Source: Phoronis australis
Taxonomy: Eukaryota; Phoronida; Phoronidae
Assembly (NCBI GenBank): GCA_002633005.1
Contig: NMRA01000017.1
Location: 540,199 to 604,198, forward strand
DNA: 64,000 nt
Reading direction: 5' to 3'
Positions 14,124-27,037 of this stretch are shown here, piece by piece. Position numbers and translations under genes: made by a program. The notes beneath the pieces were generated by a model. The model was not told the DNA's origin. It ran no database searches and worked only from the letters and a program-made list of their open reading frames with translations. How positions within the stretch are numbered: position 1 is the first letter of the stretch; the number at the start of each line of letters is the position of its first letter.

Positions 14124-15093
14124 TAAGATAAATCTTAATAAAAAGTGCATAAAATAACATAATATAACAAGACGAACGTCGTTGTCGGTAAAGCGGCTAA
14201 AAACTTAATGTTTCGCTCATTGCTTTTTCTCAACGAGTGTTTCCGGATTTCCATTTTGGGAGGGCTCAAAAGTTTGTTGGTGTAAATGGTGAGTTTTTAA
14301 ATTAATTTTGTAAAGATAAGAACATGTTGGGAGGAAGGAGACATGAAACTTGGTGCATTAAACGGTGGCAAAATTGTCAACTCTTCTACTCAGACTTCCA
14401 TTCACATTCACAATTTGTATAAATTTCCGAAATTAAGATCCAAGATATACTCACAAAAAGGGCAATTTGAAGGCAAACGTAGTCTTTTTGGATTCAAAAA
14501 ACAACTATTGGCACAGAGACTTATCCAACATCTATTGGACTCACAATAAAAGTTGCGGGATACCCTAACATCAAAGTTTCACTTTGGGATTAGGGTTAAT
14601 TAAAATTACGCTAGGCACAATGGCGTGTCTTCTTTGTCGACCTCAAGGAATATGTAGAAAAATGTGACAGCCACAACAATAAGTTATTACTTCTATCAAA
14701 AAAGAATGCGTGGCATTTTTCGTTCCCGGTCAAGTAATGCAGTGACTATTCACTGACCATCTTCGCTGTCAAAAATAACAAAAAACATTAATAGCAGTTT
14801 TGATGAATTGAAAGTGGCAACCAAACACCGACTATTTTAACGAATTTCCAAGTAATTATTGCATGTCCGATTAAAAATACATCGGAATATCCCCTGTCTG
14901 TCAATTTTTGTTATGTAGTTGTTCATTGATCATGTTCATGGCGAAATACCCAGCATAACTACAGAAAATAGGTTTGTGTGTGGTTGAGTTGTGCTGTACA
15001 TGCATGTACATAGAGGGGTATAGGCTATACATTTGCCACGAAAACGTGAAGTCAGCGTCGACTAATTGTACAAAATATGCAAAATGGTAGTTT

Positions 15094-15798
15094 TTGTACA
15101 TAAAAACGAATTTATCCCAAACTGGGCGACAAATATCGCAAAAGCATCTTTTTAACGATAATCTTATACGTGGTGAAAATTGTAGAACAGTCCATGCAAA
15201 GGTGTTTGATGCATCAATGTCTTCCGGGTTCTACTGCGAAAAAAGTTTGCTGGGTTATGCTCACCATGCGTGTGCGCGTACCGTTACGCGAACATGTGCG
15301 TCACCAGAGGTCACAAATTCACGTTCTCGTATTATGGAACACCAACGTGTACTTTTGAGAACATGTCATTGCACTCGTTCATACGGAAATATGACTGTCT
15401 TGCAATGCAGACGTAAATCCGGAAGCCCACGTTGCGGATGTAAAAACTTACCAGTAATTGATTATAGCCTTGACACTGCCGCGTGTACCAGTGCATGGAT
15501 GTTTACAAGGGGCCAGCGTGTTCTACCGGCGACTTCCGGAGTCAAGCGTGCATTATACAACGACGATTGCAAGACACTCGTATCAACAATTGACATTTAC
15601 GCATTATCAAACCAACCCGTTGAATTACTTGGAAATCCGCCATTGTACTCATCTTCGATTTCCGGATTTGCGCAGTCATTTTACGCTTGCATTACAATCG
15701 CCGAAAGAATACACTCCTATGAGCGAGTGCCATGTTTGCGTTCCTTGATTTTAGTGTGTAACGAGCCACATGACAATTCAGCTGATCGCCAATTATAA
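15094..15798 (+). other. Longest unexplained open frame left of 42 kb (234 codons from TTG)
   Basis: This frame stays open for about 700 bases, unusual for this AT-rich sequence, but it begins at a TTG with no ATG-led start and resembles no family I know. The protein is rich in C, S, R and T, without clear domains or hydrophobic segments (for example CEKSLLGYAHHACARTVTRT). The underlying DNA has many CGTG/CACG motifs, like the foldback element that begins 14 bases after its stop. It is more likely degraded repeat sequence than a gene. Confidence 0.15.
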
Positions 15799-15811
15799 GG
15801 TATCTAAACTA

Positions 15812-16551
15812 CACGATTAACGGACTGCTAAACAGACGGTGTCGGACGCTAAAACACGACTCACGTACCTGCAAACACCGTTCATTGACTCACATACACG
15901 GGCTCGGACTCTCAAAACACGATTCATTCACCCAAAATGCACGGTCAGACTCACATTCATGTAGAAACACGGCACACGGACCGTCAAACACGGTTTACGG
16001 ATAAAATGTAGAAGGCTTCGACAGCTGTGTAATGGGTGCAAGATTAAATATAATTTTCATCATATGTTTGTCTGTAATGTGATGTGATGTAATTGTTGTG
16101 AAATAGAAAGAATTTTTAATTTAAACTGATTATTTGTCTTACAATGTATTGAGGTCCAAAAATTTTTTGTAACATCAATTCTCAATTTCGACAATGAGAG
16201 CAGCGACCGTTATCTTCTGTTTTCTTCTCAAAATGACTTGGACTGCTCGAATTCCGTAAAAAGATCCTCTGTTTCAATTCCCGTTCTGCTTAGTAATAAT
16301 CACTATTTCACACTAATTACCCGAGAAGCCAATGAATCTGTGACCATGCATTTGGCATGCTTTATTCGAGTGAACAGTATTTGGCGGTACGTTTGTCGTG
16401 TTTGTGAGTCCGTGACCGCGTATTTTGGGTGAATGAATCGTGTTTTGTGAGTCCGATCCCGTGTATGTGAATCAGTGAACTGTGTTTGCAGGTTCGTGAG
16501 TCGTGTTTTTGCGCCTCACACCGTGTTTAGCAATATGTTAACCGAGTAGTC
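15812..16551. mobile_element. Foldback element with tandem-repeat arms
   Basis: The left arm (about 15812-15998) and right arm (about 16370-16551) are inverted copies of each other. For example, ACACGATTCATTCACCCAAAA on the left is matched inverted on the right by TTTTGGGTGAATGAATCGTG. Each arm is itself a degenerate tandem array of about 21 bp around CACGACTCAC..AAA. The central 370 bp has no recognisable gene. Confidence 0.8.
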
Positions 16552-19500
16552 TAGTTACCTCGAATTAATACGTCCGTCCTGAAATAGCACAGCACCACTC
16601 TCATTCCAAGGTATTTACCCACAATGCAACACACGTGCCAAGTACGGTATTTGTCTTGCTTCTTCACATGCAAATGTACAAGGACTTGTGCTGTTGCATT
16701 CTGAGTTGCAGTGTTGACATCGCAAGGAATGGGCAAAAAGTGCAAATATTAGTGGTGTATGTACTTTTCTTGTTAATCAGCTAAGGAGTGTCTGACATTT
16801 TGAAAAATTGGTTGGTCAGTCGTGCAATGAATTTTTCTACTTCCACCAAAGAGGAGAGATCAATCCAGGATGGACCTATTTGTGTCGATAAATTACAACT
16901 ACTCGTACTACTACCTCTGTGTTGTTCCACTTAACGTTCGAATGCGCGCTGGGTCTGATCTAAAAAAACATTATTCTTGTCGATATTGTCACTTTAAGGG
17001 AGGGGGGAAGGGACGACGGAAATTGGTACGTGTTCCTCTTTAAAACTTATGAAATTCCATTCTTCAGCATGTTCGCCATGAATAAAAAAATTAACAAACA
17101 TCATAAGAAAGATGTTTAAGTTAGAATTAGATGTTCATATCCTCCTTAAGGTCCTGAAGTGCAAGAGATTATCGATTAATGCCCTTAATCGTGAATGGAA
17201 CACCGTGTTCAACACAAAATTTGCCGCCTCAATGTCCCATATCACGACTGTCGCATGTGACTAATAGGAGTGATGTTAGGGTGTTCCAGCCCGACTTTTC
17301 GATATGAAAGGTCGCACGCGACAATTAGCGTGTATAGACAGTGGTCCAAAAGTAATGTAGTCCAATCAATCGTCTACGAAAAATCGAAGTTAGATGACGT
17401 GGGCACTCAGAACATCTCAATCATTTTCAGTTTGAAAGTCTCGAGACTTTCCGTATGACTGAAGTCCGCACAAACACAGAAGACGAACTTCCCGGGAAAT
17501 TTGAGACTAAGAAACTAACCGATGTGTTCCGGGTGAGAGGCAGCACCGTGAGTTGTGCCGTTCAGTCCTAGCTAAGTGTAATGAATAGCTCCAATGGCTA
17601 CAGAGCCTTCCATAGTTACCGTTGCGAGATCCCACACGCGCAAAACATGGCAGATGTCCCGGTAAACATACTACAACACCGAACCTTTTCGACGAGTTCC
17701 CAGTCACAAAACTGTCACCATATAGGTAGCTTCCATGTTTGGTACCATAGTTTTTTGTTGGTGGCAACGGTGACGTGTTGTTACAGAATAAGAAATATGA
17801 ATCTGGAGTTGCCGTTGACGTCACATTTCATTAAGGCGCATGTGCAGTGCACCCAATTATGTTTCACATATTTTATTGTTAACCTGATTGACCTAAGATA
17901 CTAGTAAAGAAAAATAAATGTTTTCAAAACGCTATGAAGGTGAATTTATTTCCCTTTGGGCTTGTTTATTCGGACGTATGCGTTTATTCAGCTGATCGTC
18001 AGGTCTATTTGCCACATGCTTTTATATTGAGCAAACCTTTTTCTTAGTTAATCTCCGTAAACTGTTCTGCGCAATCTTAGTGTGCCAAGATCATCGAAAA
18101 ACTACCTTTCTGCTTTCGTTAGAAACGAATTTTTATTTGATTGAACATGGCAACGAACTCCATGAGAGGCACCAGACAATAGGTGTCGTTAGTGGGGTGG
18201 TTAGAGGTGTACGCAGGAATGTGACTTTCATGAAGAATACGGCCTAATGCCCCATGGCTTGCAAACCGCCGTATTGATAAGATCTTGTCCGTCTGCGCAT
18301 GTTGCCGGTAAACAACGTACAACCACCACTTAGCGTTGGAAGATATTGCCAGATTCGTTACTAGCATAACATCAGTTAAGAATGGCCTTTAAGGAAAAAA
18401 AATACACCCGTAATTAGATTTTTTGTTAAAGTGACGAGTTCACCGCGACCTGACTATTCAAGCACGGTATTCTTCCGTAGATATATGAGGAAGGCATGAA
18501 ATCTATCCTTTATCGAACAAAACTAAAGGAATAATAAAATAACAAAGAAATATTTATTATCAGAAACGTTTTAATTATCATGTTCACATATTTTAAAAAT
18601 ACTCGCCTTCATATGAAAATTACAGAAACAAGTTTAATCCCACTTTTCATATTTCGCTCTCATGAGCATCAGTGGTTATGGATGGCGGCGATCGTAGTGT
18701 TTACATTTTACACAGTCTGTTTGGCTGGAATTATCAGCTTGATTGGCATGTCGGACGGGCGAGAGTTGCTGCTTAGTGTGCGGCTAGCTTGACATCATTG
18801 CGCAAATGCAAGTATTCTGGCTTATCACTTGCGATCAACTACGGTGAAGAGAGTTTAATTATTACATCGATGGGATGTAACTTTTTCACGGTAGAAAGTA
18901 GGCCAGCCTTATGGTTTGAGGCGAGTAATAAGAAGGTAGACAAGACGTCTGACGAGCGTTCACAAACAAAAAGACGATGACGGATCAGACTTACTGCCTT
19001 CTGATAGGACGGCATGTGAACGCTGTATAAACCTCCGGAACGCAGTTACCGGCCTCAGACCGAGCCACGGACAACGTCACAAAGTTGCATTCTTGATACC
19101 TTGGAAACCGTTCATCTTGCCACAGCGAGAGTTCTTTGTAATTCTGCCTGTGTAATGGTACATCTGACTCAATTCAGTGATTATTTTTGTTTTTATTTTT
19201 AACCGTTTTAAGGAAAAGTTCAATGCATCCGGGACCTATTTTGTACTCATTACATAAATCTCTCGTTAAGTTTCTGCACTAGGGCGGAGAGCGATTTTGA
19301 AATGCAGATATCAATGTGGTTTATTGTTTTAATAAAAGTTCCAACAAGACACGTACACTGCTAGACAGGTCAATTACCGGTGTCTATCACGCTGAATAAT
19401 TTTCTATTGAAGTCATTTTTGATGTGATAATCGTTCTGCTTCGTGATACAAAAGTTACTTAGATCCGCATTCATAAAAATGTCATAGGTTGGCGAGGGCA

Positions 19501-20076
19501 TATTGAGCATATCTAGGCCTACTAACAAAAGTCCACGGTAACTTAATTTATAACGGACCGGCTTGTTTCTTGTCACCACAGAGACGAACTAAGTAACCAT
19601 TTTTGTGACCAACAGTGTTTAATTTCTGTGAGAAGTACTCACGCTTCATAGTCCACGCTCGCCTGTACACAAGATTTTCCAGTGCCTTTCAATTCTTACA
19701 CTGAACCACCACCAGACACCTTTTCATGGCATTTAAGTAGCAAAAGAGGCTTAGTCATTATTGTTTGTTTACAAGAAAATAGCCATACTCTGAAATCTTT
19801 TTCGTGTAGTTATCCTTTTGTGTCGATGCTTTTTTAAACCCGCGTTCAAGAAGCGAGCTTTTGATATTGACCACTTTGACCGCTATAAAATCTCAACTTG
19901 ATTCGTATAAAAAATAATTGCAGGCGGTCTGATACAAGTTGTACCAGACGAACGTAGGCTGCGCATGTGGGACCATTGTACTGATCACCTGCAACCATTT
20001 TTATGCTTTATTAATATATAGTTAAAACCGAGCTGAGGAGCTAGAAACCTGACTCAAACGTTTAGCAGTGTGACGC
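16552..20076. other. No recognisable gene
   Basis: Overlapping frames at 17507-17904 on both strands (about 105 codons each) show no recognisable motifs. A short hairpin GTCTGATACAA/TTGTACCAGAC lies at 19927-19949. Nothing else noticed. Confidence 0.5.
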
Positions 20077-20147
20077 AATGGGACTCGAGCCCACGACCTC
20101 GAGTAAGGAAAGCCGACACCTATCCCATTAGGCCAAACTGGATCCTC
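20077..20147 (-). repeat. tRNA-derived SINE-like sequence
   Basis: On the minus strand, TTTGGCCTAATGGGATAGG (A-box region) is followed by GGGCTCGAGTCCC (B box, complement of 20081-20092) at tRNA spacing. Acceptor-stem pairing is poor. The downstream tail continues towards 20030. Likely a SINE head. Confidence 0.6.
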
Positions 20148-20223
20148 ACTTGATTCGTTATTTATTAAGATTATATGTTTGTCGTATAAAATAACACGCC
20201 GTGACAAGATAATAAGCCTGCCT

Positions 20224-20370
20224 CCCGTTCAGTAACGCTAGGACCTCACTAAAAGCAAGACTTCGCGAGATTACGTGAGATATTGCCGTGTATTTTAAAT
20301 GAGAACACGTGACATTGTCTAGGTTTTAGCTAGGTCCTAGCGTAGGTCCTAGCGTCTACTGAACGCACGC
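20224..20370. mobile_element. MITE family A, copy 2
   Basis: The best-preserved copy: CCCGTTCAGTAACGCTAGGA at the left, TCCTAGCGTCTACTGAACG at the right, and the same interior as copies 1 and 3. A short internal duplication (AGGTCCTAGCGT twice) lies before the right end. Confidence 0.88.
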
Positions 20371-20984
20371 ATGCTCTCATGCAACAAAGAACTGTCGGTT
20401 CTTTCAAGAACCCTTGAACTCATCTTCTTTGCGTAACAATTTGAGATCAATTTCGTAACGGTAAGTGCTCCAAATCAAAAGGTGGTTTTTGTGATGGAAG
20501 GCAGACGTACTGCTTAAAGGGAGCAGATTCAGTAACAGGTTACAAGTTTTTCCAAACGAGACTTATCTGCAGTTCCGTCATAATACTTTACCCAAATTTC
20601 CCGTCTCGCGTAAAACATCTACTTATAAGCCAATGAGGATAAACCAGCACGCACACCGGCAAAAACCTTACGGTCGTCGACGATTGCTGATACGTTAGAT
20701 TCTGTGATTTATGTGTAAATTGATCTATAGACCGTGTAACAGACAAGATACAGTACTTACCAAGATATATGAAATGAAGTTGTGACGACTCGAGAGGAAA
20801 CCACATGAGGCTTGTCCGAGCATACAATATTGCGCACGCCATATCAATATACAAGAACTAATCTTAGGCAGCAGGCTACCTCAAGCAGAGTTAATTAACT
20901 GCAATAGTTTACTCGTGTTTATCCATGACAACATTACTGATCATCACAATGTTTCTTTGAGCATAAACTATGGCAACGAGTATT

Positions 20985-21150
20985 CTTAAAGAAGGGTGGT
21001 CATAGGACGATGGCTCTCATAGAACAACTATAAAAGAGCTGTGCGTCAGTGACATTGCTTGAACCGACATTCCATGTGCTGCAATAAGATCATACTTCAT
21101 TTATGGTAAATCGAAGATTACTTATCCGTCTCATCAATGGTGGTTAATTT
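20985..21150 (+). repeat. Dispersed repeat R2, copy 1
   Basis: It shares CAGTGACATTGCTTGAA, GATCATACTTCATTTATGGTAAA and GAAGATTAC-like blocks in order with 35400-35560. Family unknown, non-coding. Confidence 0.6.
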
Positions 21151-22265
21151 TTGGAAAACTTTATTACTGGCTGTCAGCTAGCCGCTATCCTTGTTGGGGA
21201 AAAACAAAATTGTTCTGTTGCAGGCCCAGTAGACCACCAGTCCTGGTAACTCAGTTAGGCTGCAGCTTGGCTTTGTAGCCTAATAGTACGCCGAGTGGCA
21301 ACCTACCGTACAACATTGTCGATTACGTAAATTTTACTTTTTTAGTTTCATGCATCAAGTTTTCTAGTTCGTTTTTCTTGTACAAAACATATCTTTGTGT
21401 GATAATCTATCAAAACCAAAAACTATTAATTACTGAACTTATGAAACGTGAACTACCACTGTTTTGATGCCGTCTTTTGAAAAGATGACTTCGCAAATAT
21501 CACATGACCAATTGATTTTTTACCAATAATCATGAGGGTGCGGGTAATTGTTGCGGGCGAAGACCAGACTACACATCACGCCATCTGGCATCAAGTCTGG
21601 ATTAGAATCAACGGACTGATGCGTTCGAAAATAAACAAAAACAATGAAATTTCCTTTGTTGTTTGCGAGATCTTATTTCGTGACAGGTTAGGAGATTTTT
21701 ATAGGAGTCTTAAAATCGGTTCGGCAAAGAGATGGGAAATTTCATCAAAAATATTCACCGCAAGAAATGAAAGTCATTAATAATCTTTAAACTTGAAATG
21801 CATACTGGGGGCATATCGGGAACGTGTGTGCGGTGTGAGAAAATCACATCAATTCATGGACGGAAAGATTACTTTAATGGTTTCCACTTCTGCGCCGACA
21901 ATTATCGTCTGCTCACCCAAAGCGGGGGTAGGTTAAATGTCATAATAGTAAAAAAACCTGTTGTGGGCTGATGGAGTTTACTGTTGCGCCGACTTACCTT
22001 TATAAACAGTTAATAAACTGATTATCAAGGTAAAATCGCACGACAGCTGTTCTGATAAATTTGTACATTTTTACCTGGAATCAATAACATATAAATGAAA
22101 CTTACGAAAACCACCTGAGGTAAAATGTCCCGACAATGCAACGCTACGTTTACGAAATAAACTTTTCCTTTACCTATTTCCGGCCACCAATCTCGGAGGT
22201 CTCTTATGTCCACAATTGCACTATAGAAGATAACTTAAGCATGCTTCTCTGGTTTTTATTTACTA

Positions 22266-22335
22266 TGGTAATGTTGGTTTACTTAACTGTTGTTGTTGTT
22301 ATTGATGTTGTTGTTGTTGTCGTTCTTGTTGTTAG
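22266..22335 (+). repeat. GTT trinucleotide-rich tract
   Basis: Imperfect GTT/GTC repeats. The valine-rich open frames across it are artefacts of the repeat. Confidence 0.85.
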
Positions 22336-23784
22336 GTTAAGATTGGTGTCCGTAAACTATAGATGTTCATTTTTAGAAATTGTCAAAGATCTAGTCACGA
22401 CATAGTTACGTGTACCGTTAGAATGCCCTTTACATGGTCGTATTTGCTTGTGACGTCATTAGCAACTATCTTGCAATGAATCAAATGAACAGCAGCGTAT
22501 TTGATTAAAGACACTTGTAACTTAATGATGAGATGAATTGTGTGTTACGAAACGTTTCCGCTGTCAAAACTTTGTTGTCATTTTCGACCATTTGGTCGAA
22601 ATCTTAAAAACTGTATTATATTACTGTCACTGTCTACACCCTTACAACATATAGAGACTCTTCAGTATTGGAATTCACAATGGAACAGGAGAAAAAAACG
22701 TGCGAGAGCCGTGCTTGTCAGCAGCACAGGAAATAAATACATTCCAAAGTGAAGAAATTCGCGAGCGAAATACATAAGTTCTGCAGCGCGTTTTTGAAGA
22801 TTTTTATAAGACGGAATTTACAAACATTGGTGCTAACATGTTTCATCAAAGGGTTCGTTAACTAGCAGTGGACCTGCACTGTCGTATTCACTAGCGACGA
22901 GAACGCTTTGGCGCAGTAACATTTGAAACGAATAAAGATAATTAGGAGCGGCTGAGTATCTTTTTACGTACTGTAAATTAAATAATTGCTTAAACTTACC
23001 AGAAAGTGTTCCCCATGCAGACTGTTTCGTTTCGCAATCCTCGATTGTTTCGCCCGAAACGGGGACCATATCGCCAGGTAGTGACCAATGTTTTAACGTG
23101 TCAGTTTTTGTCACAGTTAAGGGTGTTTTTCTTACACCCTAAATTTAATAAATAGTTTAACATTCACCAAAATGTTTTACCAAAAGTACAGCCAGCATCC
23201 ACTATGTCCATTCGTTTGCATGTGCTGCAAACCATAGGCACGTCGTAATTCATCGGTAGTCTTGAACAGAGTGAAGTTAGCGCAGCGAATGATCGCCCAT
23301 ATATAATGCCCTACGTAGAATTTCTGACGGAGTTTCGACTGTTCGTAACGACGTAAAGTTATTGAGATGGAAAATATTAAAATAACTGTCTTCAACATTT
23401 GAGTGATTGTAAAATTTTACGTCAAACTTTTTAATTAGTAGAAGCAACGTACTCCGATCGATAATTAATTAAAGCGTAAAATAAATTGGTTATTAGCTCT
23501 ATTCACAGAAAAACGAATGTCAATGTGAGCTGATACCTTTATTTAGAAAAATAAGATTTACTATCCAAAAATCTCACCTGTGATAAATATTTCTAGCACT
23601 ATACATTTTAGAAGGTTTTTAGCAAATTGATTTGATTGTAACCCTGGCGCATATAATCACGCTTTCACAATTATGGTATTGAATGGTATTGAATGATTAT
23701 AAGGAAACACGATCAAGAGCAACAAGAGAAAGGTAAGGGTAAGACGACAGTAAAGAGAGTGGCGACAACAGCAATGGCATGGAC

Positions 23785-23970
23785 GTTAATGATGATGACG
23801 ACGTTGACAACAGACGATAATGATGATGACGACGTTGACAACAGACGATAATGATGGTGGTCATAATGATGAAGAAATTGATGATGATGAAGATGATGAT
23901 GATGCTCATGAAGACGATGATGAAGAAGATGACGATGATGATCATGATCATGACGATGATGACGAAAGAG
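23785..23970 (+). repeat. GAT-rich microsatellite with a duplicated 30-bp block
   Basis: A unit beginning GATGATGACGACGTTGACAA is present twice in direct succession (about 23791 and 23821), followed by impure GAT repeats. Open frames on both strands are low-complexity (poly M/K, poly H) and not genes. Confidence 0.85.
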
Positions 23971-25360
23971 CTGTCTTTGAATCCTAAAGTCAATAAACTT
24001 ACAGTGTCCAGGGTCTTTCTCACCGAGAGAAAGAGATTTATTTGGCAAGTCAGAGCATTCGCAAGTATGGAATACCCAGCCTGTCATTTGCTAAAGCGTA
24101 CTGGTTTTACACGTTAGCGCGAGCAGGCCTGATTAACATTTACGCGTAATAAATATCGTAACGGGTTAACGTGCTGCAAAGATCAGTGTTCGCGCCACGA
24201 TGTAACGTGACCAAGGCTGGTTGGTCACGCAGTCGCAACGAGTTGATCTTTTAGGCTTAACACATAAGTGTTTAAATATGCCAACTTGACGCTTTTATTT
24301 CAGAAACTTAAAGAAACTGTGAAATCCATTATACTGTTGCTGTCTTGCTGACATATTCACCCGTGATATTGTTAGTGAGGAAGTTGACATAAACAATGCA
24401 ATAAGAAATGACCCCACAGATGAACCCTGGGACTCAATGAACTGTGACTGACCGGTTAATGATGTGGTGAGCGGACATTGTTTCAGAGGCTGCTTCCAAT
24501 CTGTTTGCCCTTTCTTTTTGAACAAATAGTAAAAACTTGACGCTCTCATAAAATACTGACAATTACCATGCATGCAGAGGATTTAGAATTCTTAATTAGT
24601 TCATTGTCGGGGCTTTGTCCGATTTTGAATTGTGTCACTACTGACATGCATAAATAACAACGTAAAACATATCAAAACCTCAGTCTGTTAAAGTTCAGAC
24701 CCGCAGCATAACAAACTACAATACTCTCTACCAATCACAAACAAGCGACAACTTATGCACATCTCAGTACAAAATGAATTGGCCCGTTTATACTTATTTC
24801 ATACAGGCCTAAAGCAACGCACTAACGTGTAAAACCCGTACTCGTTAACAAAAACTGACAAACTTGGGATACGCAAGCAATCAGAAGAGTTGATTTCATT
24901 GGGGGTACATTCAAAAAGGTCGGTGTTTTGCGAGTTCCGCGAGATCACGCGAGATAATGTAACATTTACCGCTCGCTGGTTCCCAGCGTGTCGCTAGGTG
25001 CTAGAGAGCACCCAACCCCATCTCATTCAATAATGCTAGGATCTCGCTCTCGCTGGTTCCCTACGTGCCAAGCCAGCACACAGGTAGCACGCGCTTTAGC
25101 ATTGGTTGATGTAACCTCGGCAGTCATTGGTTAGCTTTACAACAACGTGAAAAAATGGCGGACTATGAACGATTTTAGCCTTGTCATGTAAGTGGCGTAG
25201 CAGCAACTATTTCGTTTGTGCAGTAATGTTTAATAGCCGCGTGCTTGAAGCACATACGTGTACAATAAACACATAACCGGTGTGTTATTCATACTGTATG
25301 AATACAGGACAGTATTGTAAACAAAAGTCATCGACAGTAGAAAGATAGTAGCACCCTGCA

Positions 25361-25495
25361 GCTAGGACCTCGCTAAAAATCAAGACTTCGCGAGATTACG
25401 TGAGATATTGCCGTGTATTTCAAATGAAAGCACGTGACTTTGGCAAGGTTTTAGCTAGGGTACTAGTGTAGGTCCTAGCGTTACTGAACGCATGC
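25361..25495. mobile_element. MITE family A, copy 3 (left end truncated)
   Basis: It starts inside the left repeat (GCTAGGACCTCGCTAAAAAT) and keeps the full right end GGTCCTAGCGTTACTGAACG. It sits in the loop of the large inverted repeat 25051-25994. Rearranged fragments of the family also occur around 24925-25050. Confidence 0.8.
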
Positions 25496-25774
25496 CAGGT
25501 ATGGGAAAGTTTTTTACACCGGCGTTTCTGATTGGCTGGTCGAATTTTCAACAGGTAGCGCTTTACGCAAACAAACTGGCATGACTGTTGAAGGAAGTAT
25601 AAATGTGGTCTGTTGTACAGAAAAACCGGTGCTTAATTCATGTCCAACGAAATGTGAATCCCAGAAAGTTGTGGTTGCGCATTTTCGGAGTGCATCTTTC
25701 TACTGTGGATGACTTTTGTTTACGTTGCTGTCCTGTATTGGCACACAGTATGAACACACCTGTTAAATGCGAGT

Positions 25775-25891
25775 TTATTGCCTACATGTATGTGCTTCAA
25801 GCACGCGGCTATTAAACATTACTGCAGAAACGAAATAGTTGCTGTTACACCTCTTGCATGACAAGGCTAAAAATCGTTCATAGTCCGCCAT
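25775..25891 (-). other. Small open frame in the right arm of the inverted repeat
   Basis: An ATG at 25891 on the minus strand opens 38 codons beginning MADYERFLALSCKRCNSNYF. The matching frame in the left arm has lost one T and is shifted. It may be the start of a gene captured or once encoded by the element. I recognise no family, and it is probably not expressed. Confidence 0.15.
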
Positions 25892-27037
25892 TTCCTTTCT
25901 TTGTTGTTAAGCATGACTGAGGTTACATCAACCAGTAATAAAGCACGTGCTACTGAATGATATCTGCGTGTTATCTACACGCAGGGAACCAGCGAGTATT
26001 TACTGATACATAGATATACTTCTTCGTCAGAAAGTCCTATAACGACTCGGATACTAACCTAAACACACCAGCAATATTACAGCTAGGGATCCTAATACTG
26101 CCGAAGTATTGAAAATTTTAACGAGTTCCCGTAAATTCATTATTTCCTACTTAAACTTGTAATTACAGACGTATTATCAAATTACGTGACTGTGTAGTTA
26201 ATCGAAGTACGACCGCATCTTTACTTTGTGTCCAAGGCAGAGAAAAAGGCATAAACTGAAAACATACTATGCGGTGCACCGACAAATGTACGGTTGTACT
26301 AACATGACAATATTAATTACTTTCAGCTCAAATATGGAGATCATATTAAAATCAGATTTATGGTTTTGTTGCATGTCTCAATTTGTGTGTTAACTCACCT
26401 TTCCCATTTTAAAAGGCTGTAGAGAAATTCATTTGTTGTTCGTATAATCATCCTGAATTCAGTCCTAATTGAAGTCTAACATCTTCGTTTTATGGACCAG
26501 TGGTCTTTACAAAACTGGAAGCTGATTTATTAGAGTTCTCAAATTTTATATATTTTTGGATACTTATTTTGAAGAAATTAAAGGGCTATTGTTTTGATGT
26601 TTCCGCGCATGCGTATACGTATACGGATATGGACGGGTTTCAAGTTACCGTACATGTTTATTACATTTAGGGACATTATCGTTTTCACATCTAAAAACGC
26701 ATTTTTGGCCTTATTGCTGAGTCTGGTAGAATTTTGTTTTTGAAGTTCTAGTTTTGGGTTTGTATTACGAATAGCTAGTTCTTGACTTTGTCTACCCGTC
26801 ATGCGCTGAAATCGTTAAGTAATCTCCTTAGGCAGCAGAGAGATTGGCTGCGTTGCGAGAGTTTCAGGTTCGATTATGCACTAGGGAAGGCGTTCGCCGT
26901 CATAAAAAGTCACTTAAGACTTTTAAGTAGGATGAAATTTGGTCTTTCGCTCCAAGCAACTATTTTTGAAAAAAATTAAATATCACTTGAGAAAAAGCAA
27001 GGTCTCTACGAATACACTTATAATTGCTGTTACTACA

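Larger units (their letters stand above)
20371..24924. other. Intergenic sequence with microsatellites
   Basis: Apart from the R2 copy and the GTT and GAT tracts, I see no gene. Low-complexity frames at 23697-24117 come from the GAT tract. Confidence 0.5.
25051..25994. mobile_element. Large inverted repeat with a MITE in its loop
   Basis: Left arm 25051-25348 and right arm 25691-25994 are diverged inverted copies of about 300 bp. Matching landmarks are CGCTGGTTCCCT against AGGGAACCAGCG, GGCGGACTATGAACGATTTT against its inverse, and GCCGCGTGCTTGAAGCACAT against ATGTGCTTCAAGCACGCGGC. The loop contains a 5'-truncated copy of MITE family A (25361-25495). Another partial copy of the outer arm end (GCTCGCTGGTTCCCAGCGTG) lies at about 24964, so the locus is nested. 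Confidence 0.8.
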
